64,000 nt of DNA from Nonomuraea sp. NEAU-A123 (GCF_018603905.1 NZ_JAHFZZ010000007.1:124001-188000); one strand, 5' to 3'; shown: positions 9,064-16,093, counted from the first letter of the stretch. The notes: generated by a model from the letters alone, not told the origin. Numbers and translations are program-made.

Positions 9064-9648
9064 TCAGCCGCGCTCCGCCGTGTCGTCTATAACAATCTGG
9101 GCAACCTCGCGCATGCTCAACCGGCGATCCATCGACGCCTTCTGGATCCACCGGAACGCCTGCGGCTCGCTCCAGCCATGCGCGGACATCAACTGCCCCT
9201 TGGCCCGCTCCACCAGCTTCCGGGTCTCCAGCCTGTCGGACAGGCTCGAGACCTCGGCGGCCAGCGCCACCATCTCCTCGTGCCTGCTGACCGCCATCTC
9301 GATCGCGGGCACCAGGTCCGCCTTGGTGAACGGCTTGACAAGGTAGGCCATGGCCCCCGCGTCCCTGGCCCGCTCGACCAGGTCACGCTGGGAGAAGGCG
9401 GTCAGGATGAGGCACGGGGCGATCCGCTCGGCCACGATCCGCTCGGCTGCCGAGATGCCGTCGAGAACGGGCATCTTGACGTCGAGAATCACCAGGTCGG
9501 GCCTCAGCTCGGTGGCCAGCTGGATCGCCCGCTCGCCGTCACCGGCCTCGCCCGCGACGATGTAGCCGTCTTCCTCGAGCATCTCCTTGAGGTCGAGGCG
9601 GATCAGTGCCTCATCTTCCGCGATCACCACTCGTCGCTGCGTACTCAC
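9064..9648 (-). CDS. pdtaR: PdtaR-type response regulator with ANTAR RNA-binding domain
   Basis: 194-residue antiterminator response regulator. The receiver domain (about residues 5-120) has the acidic pocket AEDE, the phospho-acceptor Asp in LVILDVKMP (about residue 56), Thr in LTAFSQ and Lys in YLVKPF. The C-terminal ANTAR helix region (LSDRLETRKLVERAKGQLM... EPQAFRWIQKASMDRRLSM) binds paired hairpins in nascent RNA. It closely matches mycobacterial PdtaR (Rv1626), the partner of kinase PdtaS; no kinase gene is in the window. The start is set at GTG 9648 because TACTCT lies 7 nt upstream; a TTG at 9654 is the alternative. Confidence 0.93.
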   Translation of the reverse strand: MSTQRRVVIAEDEALIRLDLKEMLEEDGYIVAGEAGDGERAIQLATELRPDLVILDVKMPVLDGISAAERIVAERIAPCLILTAFSQRDLVERARDAGAMAYLVKPFTKADLVPAIEMAVSRHEEMVALAAEVSSLSDRLETRKLVERAKGQLMSAHGWSEPQAFRWIQKASMDRRLSMREVAQIVIDDTAERG

Positions 9649-9655
9649 GAGCAAG

Positions 9656-9661
9656 AGAGTA
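9656..9661 (-). promoter_or_regulatory. -10 element TACTCT of pdtaR, likely leaderless
   Basis: TACTCT on the minus strand, 7 nt before GTG 9648. This geometry decides the start codon over the upstream TTG at 9654, which would fall inside the spacer. Confidence 0.5.
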
Positions 9662-9740
9662 CCGATGTCCGCTAGATTAGAGCGACGCCGGTGGTGGGTG
9701 GCCGTGGATTTCGGCTACCCTTTCGCCGTGCGATAACGAC

Positions 9741-9762
9741 GGATCCGGATATTTCCGGATCC
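9741..9762. repeat. Perfect inverted repeat immediately upstream of the tRNA
   Basis: Arms GGATCCGGA and TCCGGATCC with loop TATT end 2 nt before the tRNA acceptor stem begins at 9765. It could be part of a precursor 5' leader hairpin or a protein-binding site. Confidence 0.6.
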
Positions 9763-9764
9763 TT

Positions 9765-9838
9765 GCCTCGGTATCCCAATTGGCAGAGGAAGCGGATTCA
9801 AAACCCGCACAGTGTGGGTTCGAGTCCCACCCGGGGCA
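9765..9838 (+). tRNA. tRNA with anticodon CAA (Leu by anticodon), short variable loop
   Basis: A 74-nt cloverleaf. The acceptor GCCTCGG pairs with CCGGGGC (one T-G wobble), the D arm keeps the GG pair, the anticodon stem GCGGA/CCCGC has loop TTCAAAA (anticodon CAA), the variable loop is ACAGT, and the T arm GTGGG-TTCGAGT-CCCAC ends in discriminator A. CCA is not encoded. By anticodon it reads UUG (Leu). Bacterial tRNA-Leu normally has a long variable arm, but here the variable loop is only 5 nt; the anticodon stem also ends in an A/C mismatch and the D stem is only 3 bp. It lies between pdtaR and the TIGR03086/dapD region. Confidence 0.85.
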
Positions 9839-9849
9839 CACCTGATCAC

Positions 9850-9874
9850 CCGCCCGGTCTCCGCGACCGGGCGG
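9850..9874 (+). terminator. Hairpin downstream of the tRNA
   Basis: A 10-bp perfect stem (CCGCCCGGTC and complement) with loop TCCGC begins 11 nt after the tRNA. There is no T-run. It is likely the tRNA transcription terminator or a processing boundary. Confidence 0.7.
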
Positions 9875-9929
9875 TGGCATCTCTGAGGTGTCGTTTTCCA
9901 GCCGTCGCCGCTCCCGGCTTGTGCGACCA

Positions 9930-10160
9930 GCTCTTCGACGCCCCTCAGAGACACTCCACGGCAACGTGTCCAGCGGTAGACGTCCGTCTCGCGCATGACC
10001 GCCGCGCGGGCCAGATCGCGCAGCGCCCCTGCCGTTCGACCTCGAACTCGTCCAGCAGTACGTCGTCCGCGTGGACGGCCGGGCGCCCGTCGTCCACGGA
10101 GACGAGCGCGACGACCACCTCGGCGTCCATCCGGTAGAGCGCCGGCCAGTCGTACTCCTC
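9930..10160 (-). pseudogene. Decayed gene fragment (5' truncated, one frameshift)
   Basis: On the minus strand the peptide EEYDWPALYRMDAEVVVALV and its continuation VDDGRPAVHADDVLLDEFEV read like a real protein. Near position 10037 the frame runs into junk, while the neighbouring frame continues sensibly with ALRDLARAAVMRETDVYRWT. This looks like the C-terminal ~75 codons of a small hypothetical protein that lost its start and suffered a one-base frameshift. I do not recognise the family. With the tRNA hairpin it occupies the otherwise empty stretch 9839-10200. Confidence 0.4.
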
Positions 10161-10199
10161 GCTCCCGATTTAGGTAGATATTTCCGGACGACCGCCATC

Positions 10200-10437
10200 T
10201 GCGGCGCCCAGCCGGTGAGGGGGCCTCAGCGCGACAACCTGTCCAGGGAACGACCTCAGGCCGTGAGCAGCTCGACGACCGGCCTCAGCCTCACTATCAG
10301 ACCGCTGAAGGGCCTCAGCGCGACGACCAGGCCGGCGAGCGGACCTGGTGACCAGGCCGGTGCCTGGTGACCAGGCCGGTGCCTGGTGACCAGGCCGGTG
10401 AAGGGCCTCAGCTCGGTGACCAGGCCGGTGAGCGGCC
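10200..10437. repeat. Degenerate minisatellite grown from the 3' end of the TIGR03086 gene
   Basis: Three exact tandem 19-bp units (CCTGGTGACCAGGCCGGTG) occupy 10344-10400. Degenerate copies extend on both sides to about 10200 and 10437. Read on the minus strand, the first unit is the end of the neighbouring gene itself (codons for SPAWSPS and its stop). Later units are decayed copies of that 3' end, several still carrying a GCTGAGGCC block that includes the TGA. There is no gene in this stretch. Confidence 0.8.
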
Positions 10438-11004
10438 GAGGAGTGCCACCAGCCGGTCCAGGGCCGGAGCGTCGTCCGCCGCCGGCACCCCGGTCACGAA
10501 CGCCTTGCCCTCGCCACGCGTCGCCGGTGTGTCGGGCACCTGGGCGGCCAGTGGCAGTGCGGCCTCGGTCAGGTCTTCGTCCACGTTCGCGGGGACTCCC
10601 AGCGCTTTGGCGAAGTCCCAGTCATGCACCACGCAGTCGATGAAGTGGAACCCGATCGCCAGCTTCGCGGGGAACGGACCACCGTCACGGATCTCGGGCA
10701 GGTAGAACCTGCGATCAAGCACGCCCTCCTCGGCGAAGGCCTCCATCACCGCTCGCGCCGACGCCGCGTACTCCTCCACCGGGTCATCCCCCACCGGCCG
10801 CGGCTCCCACATGTCCAGCCCGGACCGCTCCCCCGAGGCAGCGAAGGCGAAGCCGTGGTTCTGCACGATCTGGTGGGCGAGCAGATCGCGCACCGCCCAG
10901 CCGTCGCACGGCGTCTGCCGGTCCAGGTCGCCGGGCTTGATGGTCGCCACCAGGTCCACGGTCGCCCGCACGGATCGCCGGTTGAGCTCAATGATGTCTA
11001 CCAA
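10408..11004 (-). CDS. TIGR03086-family metal-binding protein (mycothiol-type DinB domain)
   Basis: 198-residue four-helix DinB/maleylpyruvate-isomerase N-terminal domain protein. Family features are LNRRSVRATVDLV at the start, TPCDGWAVRDLLAHQIVQN (metal His in LAHQ) and HFIDCVVHDWDFAKALG (second His motif). Such actinobacterial proteins are thought to be thiol (mycothiol)-dependent enzymes, but the substrate is not known. The C-terminus SPAWSPS lies inside a minisatellite. The start overlaps the SDR stop by 7 bp, so both belong to one minus-strand transcript controlled from the LysR divergence. Confidence 0.88.
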   Translation of the reverse strand: MVDIIELNRRSVRATVDLVATIKPGDLDRQTPCDGWAVRDLLAHQIVQNHGFAFAASGERSGLDMWEPRPVGDDPVEEYAASARAVMEAFAEEGVLDRRFYLPEIRDGGPFPAKLAIGFHFIDCVVHDWDFAKALGVPANVDEDLTEAALPLAAQVPDTPATRGEGKAFVTGVPAADDAPALDRLVALLGRSPAWSPS

Positions 11005-11741
11005 GGCACTGTCCCGTCATCGTCGAAAAATCCCCCCGTGGGCCCATCAGGACCCAGGGTGGCCAATCTGACGATTATGGCCGCCCCGTCGGCCGCAGTA
11101 CGGGTGATGCGCAGCCCGAGATCCTTGGTGAAGTCCGTCGCACAACCTCCGGGAGCCGCGGCGTTGACCAGAATGCCGTCTTCGCCGAGCTCCTTGGCGT
11201 ACTGGATCGTCAGCGCGTTGAGCGCCGTCTTCGACGGTGGATACACGGCCGAGGCCAGGAGTCTCGACATGTAGTGATCCGGGGTCGTGTGGTGGGTCAT
11301 GGAGCCGACACCGCTGGAGACGTTCACGATGCGGGCGGCGGGTGCGCGCCTGAGCAGCGGCAGGAACGCGTTCGTCACCATGAGCACACCGACGACGTTC
11401 GTCTCGAACACCTCGCGCACCAGCTCGGGCCGGGTGGTGCTGGGCGCCTCGCCGGCTTGGTGGCCGGAGATACCGGCGTTGTTGACGAGCACGTCCAGAT
11501 GTCCGTGGCGGTCGGCCACGTGGGCGGCGGCCGCCTGGATGGCGGCGGGGTCGGTGACATCGAGGACGAGCGGGTGAACGTCGGCGCCGACGGCGCGCAG
11601 CCTGGCGACGGCCGCCTCACCGCGCTGGGCGTCGCGGGCGGCGAGCAGCACGGTCATGCCTCTGGCCGCCAGTTGAGCGGCGACCTCGAAGCCAATGCCC
11701 TTGTTCGCCCCGGTCACCAGGGCGATCGTCGTTGCGGTCAT
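10998..11741 (-). CDS. Short-chain dehydrogenase/reductase (classical SDR)
   Basis: 247-residue NAD(P)-dependent oxidoreductase. The cofactor motif TGANKGIG is at 10-17, NNAG at 87-90, the catalytic Ser of VNVSSG near 142, and YPPSK with Tyr167 and Lys171. Basic residues after the second strand (LAARDAQRG) favour NADPH. The substrate cannot be predicted. It is the first gene of a two-gene transcript with the TIGR03086 protein and is divergent from a LysR gene 70 bp away, a classic regulator-target arrangement. Confidence 0.92.
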   Translation of the reverse strand: MTATTIALVTGANKGIGFEVAAQLAARGMTVLLAARDAQRGEAAVARLRAVGADVHPLVLDVTDPAAIQAAAAHVADRHGHLDVLVNNAGISGHQAGEAPSTTRPELVREVFETNVVGVLMVTNAFLPLLRRAPAARIVNVSSGVGSMTHHTTPDHYMSRLLASAVYPPSKTALNALTIQYAKELGEDGILVNAAAPGGCATDFTKDLGLRITRTAADGAAIIVRLATLGPDGPTGGFFDDDGTVPW

Positions 11742-11798
11742 TCCCCGAGCACACCACCGTGGGCCGTCGCCGGGCCAACACCAGCTGGGTCAGGATCG

Positions 11799-11813
11799 AT
11801 ACCCTACGGGTAT
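11799..11813. promoter_or_regulatory. LysR-type T-N11-A box overlapping the lysR start codon
   Basis: A perfect inverted repeat, ATACCC-TAC-GGGTAT, satisfies T-N11-A (T11800 to A11812). It overlaps the ATG at 11812 and contains a possible -10 TACCCT (11800-11805) placed 6 nt before the ATG. It is a strong candidate autoregulatory site that would also affect the divergent SDR promoter. Confidence 0.7.
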
Positions 11814-12753
11814 GGAGACGCGTGAGCTGGCCTACTTCGCCGCCGTCGCCGAGGAGCTGCACTTCGGCCGGGCGGCCGAACGGCTGGGGATCGCGCAGCC
11901 GCCGCTGTCGAGGGCGATCCAGAAGCTCGAACGGCGGCTCGGCGTGCTCCTGTTCGACCGCTCGGGACGCCGGGTGGTGCTCACCCCGGCGGGCGAGGTA
12001 CTGGCCAGGGAGGCCGCCAAGGCCCTGGACGCGGTGGCGGCGGCCGAACATCGCACCCGCAGGGCGGGGCTGACCGAGCCGCGGCTCGTCGTGGCCCTGA
12101 AGCCCGGCGGCGACGGCGCGCTGCTCCCGGACATCCTGGCCGCCTACCAGGAGTGCCCGGATGCCCTGCCGGTGGAGGTGGTGTTGTGCGGGGTGGCAGA
12201 GCGGGCCCGGCTGCTGCGTGACGGCACGGCGGACGTGGCGTTCCTGCACAGCCCTTGGGAGGACCTGACGGGGTTCGACACGGAGCCGCTGCTGGTGGAG
12301 GGCGGAGTGGCCGTCGTGCCGACCCGGCACCCACTGGCGGCACGACCATTCGTCCATCTCGCCGACCTGGACGCCGACCCAATCCCACGCTGGCCCGATC
12401 CCCGCGCCTCGGAGTCCCGCACCTCCGATCCCCGCGCCTTCGAGCCCCGCACCTCCGAGCGGCAAGCCTCCGGGCCGCACGTCGCTTCGGGGCTGCGGGC
12501 GGGTGATGCCGCTCAACTCATGCAGCTCGTCGCCCTCGGCAGGATGATCGCCGTCGTCCCCGAATCGGTCAAGGAGCAAGTGCGCCGCGATCTGGCCTGC
12601 GTTCCCGTCGTCGACGCCGCCCCCACCACGGTCGTCCTGGCCTGGCCCGAACAGACCCGTTCCCCCGCCCTGGCCGCCTTCGTCCGCACCGCCGCGGACG
12701 TCGCAGCCGGAGATGTGGCACGGCGGCCAGCGGTCGAGCCGGGGATCAGGTGA
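11812..12753 (+). CDS. LysR-family transcriptional regulator
   Basis: 313 residues. The N-terminal winged HTH (METRELAYFAAVAEELHFGR, then AQPPLSRAIQKLERRLG) is followed by a LysR substrate-binding domain. The ATG at 11812 matches the family N-terminus exactly and lies on the T-N11-A box. The effector domain carries a low-complexity stretch (about residues 196-225) built from a 10-residue, 30-bp tandem repeat, DPRASESRTS / DPRAFEPRTS, not expected in this fold. It probably controls the divergent SDR/TIGR03086 pair. A 42-bp repeat array starts 6 bp after its stop. Confidence 0.92.
   Translation: METRELAYFAAVAEELHFGRAAERLGIAQPPLSRAIQKLERRLGVLLFDRSGRRVVLTPAGEVLAREAAKALDAVAAAEHRTRRAGLTEPRLVVALKPGGDGALLPDILAAYQECPDALPVEVVLCGVAERARLLRDGTADVAFLHSPWEDLTGFDTEPLLVEGGVAVVPTRHPLAARPFVHLADLDADPIPRWPDPRASESRTSDPRAFEPRTSERQASGPHVASGLRAGDAAQLMQLVALGRMIAVVPESVKEQVRRDLACVPVVDAAPTTVVLAWPEQTRSPALAAFVRTAADVAAGDVARRPAVEPGIR
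12397..12456 (+). repeat. In-frame 30-bp tandem repeat inside the LysR gene
   Basis: Two 30-bp units (12397-12426 and 12427-12456) each begin GATCCCCGCGCCT and encode DPRA(S/F)E(S/P)RTS; a third decayed unit follows. The period is a multiple of three and keeps the frame open. Confidence 0.75.
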
Positions 12754-12759
12754 CCGACG

Positions 12760-12926
12760 CGCGATCCGTGACCGAGGGCCGCATGGCCGACCATGGGCAC
12801 ACGTGATCCGTGACCGGGGACAACCTCACCGACCACGGGCACGCGCGATCTGCGGCCGAGGACCACATGACCGACCACGAGCACAGGTGATCCGTGACCG
12901 GCGACCACATGACCGACTACGGCACG
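12760..12926. repeat. 42-bp tandem repeat array (four units)
   Basis: Units start at 12760, 12802, 12844 and 12886 (last unit 41 bp) with core GATCCGTGACCG...GACCACGGGCAC. Both strands are open through the array because 42 is a multiple of three, so apparent ORFs here are repeat artefacts. It fills most of the gene-free stretch 12754-13054; the remainder has no recognisable feature other than the dapD -10. Confidence 0.85.
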
Positions 12927-13042
12927 CGTGACCTGTGGGATGCCGTCCGGTGGACGGGCGAGGACCGGGCGGCGCGCCCGCGCCTCAGTGGGCCGTCGGT
13001 GACACGGAGGGCTCGGGGCTCAGGGGCCCGTCTGGATGACGA

Positions 13043-13048
13043 TAGTTT
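13043..13048 (+). promoter_or_regulatory. -10 element TAGTTT of dapD, likely leaderless
   Basis: TAGTTT lies 6 nt before GTG 13055. This selects 13055 over the in-frame GTG at 13049, which would sit in the spacer. No Shine-Dalgarno is present. Confidence 0.5.
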
Positions 13049-13054
13049 GTGCCT

Positions 13055-14017
13055 GTGACAGCTATCGATCCCACCGTGACCGGCGCGCACGCCATCGGGC
13101 TCGCGACCATCGCCACTGACGGCACCGTACTTGACACCTGGTTCCCCGCCCCGCAGCTGGGCGACCCGCCCGTGACGGGCACCGAGCGGCTTTCCGCCGA
13201 GGAGGCCGGTGAGCTGGCCTCGCTGGTGGGGCCCGACCCGGCCAGGGGCGTCGAGGTGGTGGCCGTGCGCACCGGCATCGCCAAACTCTCCGAGCCGCCG
13301 GCGGACGCGCACGACGCCTACCTCAGGCTGCACCTGCTCTCCGCCCGCCTGGTCAGGCCGCACGGGCTGAGCCTCGACAACCTGTTCTCCCTGCTGGCGA
13401 ACGTCGTGTGGACCAACTTCGGGCCGTGTCCGGTGGAGGGGTTCGAGCAGGCCAGGCTGAGGTTGCGGGCCAGGGGCGCGGTGACGGTGTATGGGGTGGA
13501 CAAGTTCCCGCGGATGGTCGACTACGTGCTGCCGACGGGCGTGCGGATCGCCGACGCCGACCGAGTACGCCTCGGCGCGCACCTGGCCACCGGCACCACG
13601 GTGATGCACGAGGGCTTCGTGAACTTCAACGCCGGCACGCTGGGCGCCTCGATGGTGGAGGGCCGCGTCTCGGCGGGCGTGCTCGTCGGCGACGGCTCCG
13701 ACGTGGGCGGCGGGGCCTCGATCATGGGCACGCTCTCGGGCGGCGGCAAGGAGGTCATCTCCATCGGCGAACGCTGCCTGCTGGGCGCGAACGCGGGCAT
13801 CGGCATCTCGCTGGGCGACGACTGCGTGGTGGAGGCCGGCCTCTACATCACGGCCGGCACCAAGGTCGCCCTCCCGGACGGCCGCACCGTCAAGGCGAAG
13901 TCCCTGTCCGGTTCGAACGGCCTCCTGTTCCGCCGCAACTCCCAGACGGGCGCCGTGGAAGCCGCTCCCCGCGCCGGCGGCCCCGTCGAACTCAACGCCG
14001 ACCTCCACGCCAACTAA
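13055..14017 (+). CDS. dapD: Tetrahydrodipicolinate N-succinyltransferase DapD
   Basis: About 320 residues. It transfers succinate from succinyl-CoA to L-2,3,4,5-tetrahydrodipicolinate in the succinylase branch of the DAP/lysine pathway, giving mDAP for peptidoglycan and lysine. An actinobacterial-type N-terminal domain (VLDTWFPAPQLGDPP, GVEVVAVRTGIAKL, VDKFPRMVDYVLPTGVRIAD) precedes a left-handed beta-helix of hexapeptide repeats (VRLGAHLATGTTVMHEGFVN, GTLGASMVEGRVSAGVLVGD). The C-terminal SGSNGLLFRRNSQTG is typical. It is monocistronic and followed by two tandem copies of the ~114-bp repeat. Confidence 0.95.
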   Translation: MTAIDPTVTGAHAIGLATIATDGTVLDTWFPAPQLGDPPVTGTERLSAEEAGELASLVGPDPARGVEVVAVRTGIAKLSEPPADAHDAYLRLHLLSARLVRPHGLSLDNLFSLLANVVWTNFGPCPVEGFEQARLRLRARGAVTVYGVDKFPRMVDYVLPTGVRIADADRVRLGAHLATGTTVMHEGFVNFNAGTLGASMVEGRVSAGVLVGDGSDVGGGASIMGTLSGGGKEVISIGERCLLGANAGIGISLGDDCVVEAGLYITAGTKVALPDGRTVKAKSLSGSNGLLFRRNSQTGAVEAAPRAGGPVELNADLHAN

Positions 14018-14022
14018 CTCAA

Positions 14023-14136
14023 GATCTGTTACGGCCAGCCCAGTGAGCCCCACCCCCCACACGGGGCTGAGCCCTGTCCAGGGACACGCTCCTCCGGCGG
14101 AGACGGCGCCACACCTCACTGGTCCGCATTTTTTAC
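14023..14136 (+). repeat. ~114-bp dispersed repeat, copy A (downstream of dapD)
   Basis: It begins 5 bp after the dapD stop. Blocks are TTACGGCC, CCCACCC, CCTGTCCAGGGACACGCTCC and TCCGG. The first 85 bp match copy B with three mismatches, and the A-to-B offset is exactly 114 bp. The 3' part has diverged from the GTGACGTGCGCA block found in the other copies. Confidence 0.85.
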
Positions 14137-14255
14137 GATCTATTACGGCCAGCCCAGTGAGCCCCACCCTCCACACGGGGCTGAGCCCTGTCCAGGGACA
14201 CGCTCCTCCGGTGGAGACGGCTGGCCGCCGTGACGTGCGCATGGTCGGCCATGGC
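14137..14255 (+). repeat. ~114-bp dispersed repeat, copy B
   Basis: The most complete copy: TTACGGCC, CCCACCC, TCCAGGGACACGCTCCTCCG, GCCGTGACGTGCGCAT and GGTCGGCCATG in that order. AGCCC near the 5' end can pair with GGGCT 25-30 nt later. Part of the gene-free region 14018-14630. Confidence 0.85.
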
Positions 14256-14329
14256 TTCCGTGTGGTCGACCAAGTGCGCGATCCCGTCCACTGCGCAGAC
14301 CAGAGACCCACCCAGGGACTCACTCAGCC

Positions 14330-14413
14330 GGTGGACACGACCTCAGCGGCTCTGTCCAAGCGGCACTCCCCGGTGGACACGACCCCAGAGGACCTGTCCA
14401 CGGGCGCACTCCC
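14330..14413. repeat. Two further 42-bp tandem units
   Basis: GGTGGACACGACC recurs at 14330 and 14372, each followed by a CTGTCCA block and CACTCCCC; a third partial unit follows at about 14415. It has the same 42-bp period as the array at 12760 but a different core. Confidence 0.65.
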
Positions 14414-14496
14414 CAGCGGACAGGTCCGGGCACCATGATGTGCGCCCCCACCCGACGCCGCGATCCACCCACCGGCACACACTGCCCACGGAGACG

Positions 14497-14603
14497 GCCA
14501 AGAATGCGCACGTCGCGGCGGCAAGCCGGTGAGGCGGAGGAGTGTTCCCCTGGAGGGGCCTCGGCCGATCGCCCAGGGTGGGTCTTCCCGTGCCGGCCGT
14601 AAA
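14497..14603 (-). repeat. ~114-bp dispersed repeat, copy C (downstream of pyk)
   Basis: On the minus strand it starts TTTACGGCC 28 nt after the pyk stop and keeps CCCACCCT, CTCCAGGGG, ACACTCCTCCG, GCCGCCGCGACGTGCGCAT and TTGGCC in order. It is more diverged than A/B but clearly collinear. It is preceded by an AT-rich patch (14600-14620) unusual for this genome. Confidence 0.75.
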
Positions 14604-14630
14604 AAATAGCTTTAAAAGGTTTTGCCCAAA

Positions 14631-16058
14631 TCAGTGGTGAGACACCGCAGAGCCGATGGTGTGGACGCGGAGGGCGTTGGTGGAGCCCGGGGTGCCGGGA
14701 GGGGAGCCTGCCACGATGACCACCTTGTCGCCCTTCTCCAGGCGGCCCAGCGTCAGCAGCGACGCCTCCACCTGGCGCACCATGTCGTCCGTGTGATGGA
14801 CGAACGGCACGTGGAACGTCTCCACCCCCCACGTCAGCGACAGCTGCCCCCGCACGTGCGGCGCCGAGGTGAAGGCCAGCAGCGGGATCGGTGAGCGGTA
14901 GCGGGCCAGGCGGCGGGCCGTCTCGCCGGACATGGTGAACGCGATCAGCGCCTTGGCGCCGACGATCGCGCCCACCTCGGCGGCGGCGCGGGCAATGGCG
15001 CCGCCCGTCGTCTCCGGCAGGCGCTCCAGGGAGTGGGTGGCGTGCAGCGAGTGCTCCTCCGCCGCGCGGGCGATGCGGTCCATGGTGGAGACCGACTCGA
15101 TGGGATAGGTGCCCACCGAGGTCTCGCCCGAGAGCATGACCGCGTCGGCGCCGTCCATGACGGCGTAGGCGACGTCGGACGCCTCGGCGCGGGTGGGGCG
15201 GGGCGCGCTCATCATCGAGTCGAGCATCTGCGTGGCGACGATGACCGGGCGGGCCTTCTCGCGGCAGAGCGTGATGATGCGCCGCTGGACGATCGGCACC
15301 TGCTCCAGCGGCAGCTCGACGCCCAGGTCACCGCGGGCGACCATGATGCCGTCGAACGCCTCGACGATCTCGGGCAGGCGGTCGACCGCCTGCGGCTTCT
15401 CGATCTTGGCGAGCAGCGGGAGCCGGACGGCCTCCTGCTCCATGATGTTGCGCACCACGTCGGCGTCGGACGGGCGGCGGACGAAGGACAGGGCGATCAT
15501 GTCGAACCCGGTGCGCAGTGCCCAGCGCAGGTCGGCCTCGTCCTTGTCGGTGAGCGCCGGTGCGCTGACGTTGATGCCCGGCAGGTTGAGGCCCTTGTTG
15601 TCGGAGATCATGCCGCCGATGACGACCCGCGTGATGACACGGTCGGCCTCGACGGCGGTGGCCTCCAGGACCAGGCGGCCGTCGTCGACCAGGATGGTGT
15701 CGCCGGGGCGTACGTCGCCCGGCAGGCCCTTGTAGGTGGTCGAGACCTGCTCCCGGTCACCCGGCACGTCTTCGGTGGTGATCGTGAAGACGTCGCCGAA
15801 ACCGAGCCGGACCGGGCCTTCCTCGAACCTGCCGACGCGGATCTTGGGGCCTTGCAGGTCGGCGAGCACGCCTACACCGCGGCCGAGGTCGGCCGCCACC
15901 TCCCTGACGCGGTCGTATACCTCTCGGTGCATGTCATGATCACCATGACTGAGGTTGAACCGGGCCACGTCCATGCCTGCGGCGATCAGCTCGCGCAGGC
16001 GTTCAGGGGAGGAGGTGGCGGGACCTAGTGTGCAGACTATTTTCGCGCGACGAGTCAC
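14631..16058 (-). CDS. pyk: Pyruvate kinase
   Basis: 475 residues from the GTG at 16058, with GTAGGA 6 nt upstream; the longer open frame upstream is not coding. It converts PEP and ADP to pyruvate and ATP. Motifs are AKIVCTLGPATSS (start of the barrel), FNLSHGDH, LADLQGPKIRVG (B-domain entry), the signature LPLLAKIEKPQAV with the catalytic Lys/Glu, and GIMVARGDLGVELP binding the divalent cation. The C-terminal regulatory domain is present. The gene follows a DUF2784 gene by 35 bp. Confidence 0.96.
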   Translation of the reverse strand: MTRRAKIVCTLGPATSSPERLRELIAAGMDVARFNLSHGDHDMHREVYDRVREVAADLGRGVGVLADLQGPKIRVGRFEEGPVRLGFGDVFTITTEDVPGDREQVSTTYKGLPGDVRPGDTILVDDGRLVLEATAVEADRVITRVVIGGMISDNKGLNLPGINVSAPALTDKDEADLRWALRTGFDMIALSFVRRPSDADVVRNIMEQEAVRLPLLAKIEKPQAVDRLPEIVEAFDGIMVARGDLGVELPLEQVPIVQRRIITLCREKARPVIVATQMLDSMMSAPRPTRAEASDVAYAVMDGADAVMLSGETSVGTYPIESVSTMDRIARAAEEHSLHATHSLERLPETTGGAIARAAAEVGAIVGAKALIAFTMSGETARRLARYRSPIPLLAFTSAPHVRGQLSLTWGVETFHVPFVHHTDDMVRQVEASLLTLGRLEKGDKVVIVAGSPPGTPGSTNALRVHTIGSAVSHH

Positions 16059-16093
16059 GAGTCCTACCTTAATTGGTACAGACCACTTGGCTG

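Noticed and set aside
9741..9900. Phage or ICE attachment site at the tRNA
   Set aside because: No integrase, no direct repeat of the tRNA 3' end within the window and no change of gene content beyond it.
12760..12926. CRISPR array
   Set aside because: Units are directly adjacent with no unique spacers, and no cas gene is present.
12513..12931. Open frames on both strands giving 14-residue peptide repeats
   Set aside because: They arise because the 42-bp repeat is a multiple of three; no start signals, no family, and both strands are open alike.
14600..14620. AT-rich patch as a replication or transfer origin
   Set aside because: Only about 20 bp, no DnaA boxes or iterons; more likely the diverged start of repeat copy C or a terminator tail of pyk.
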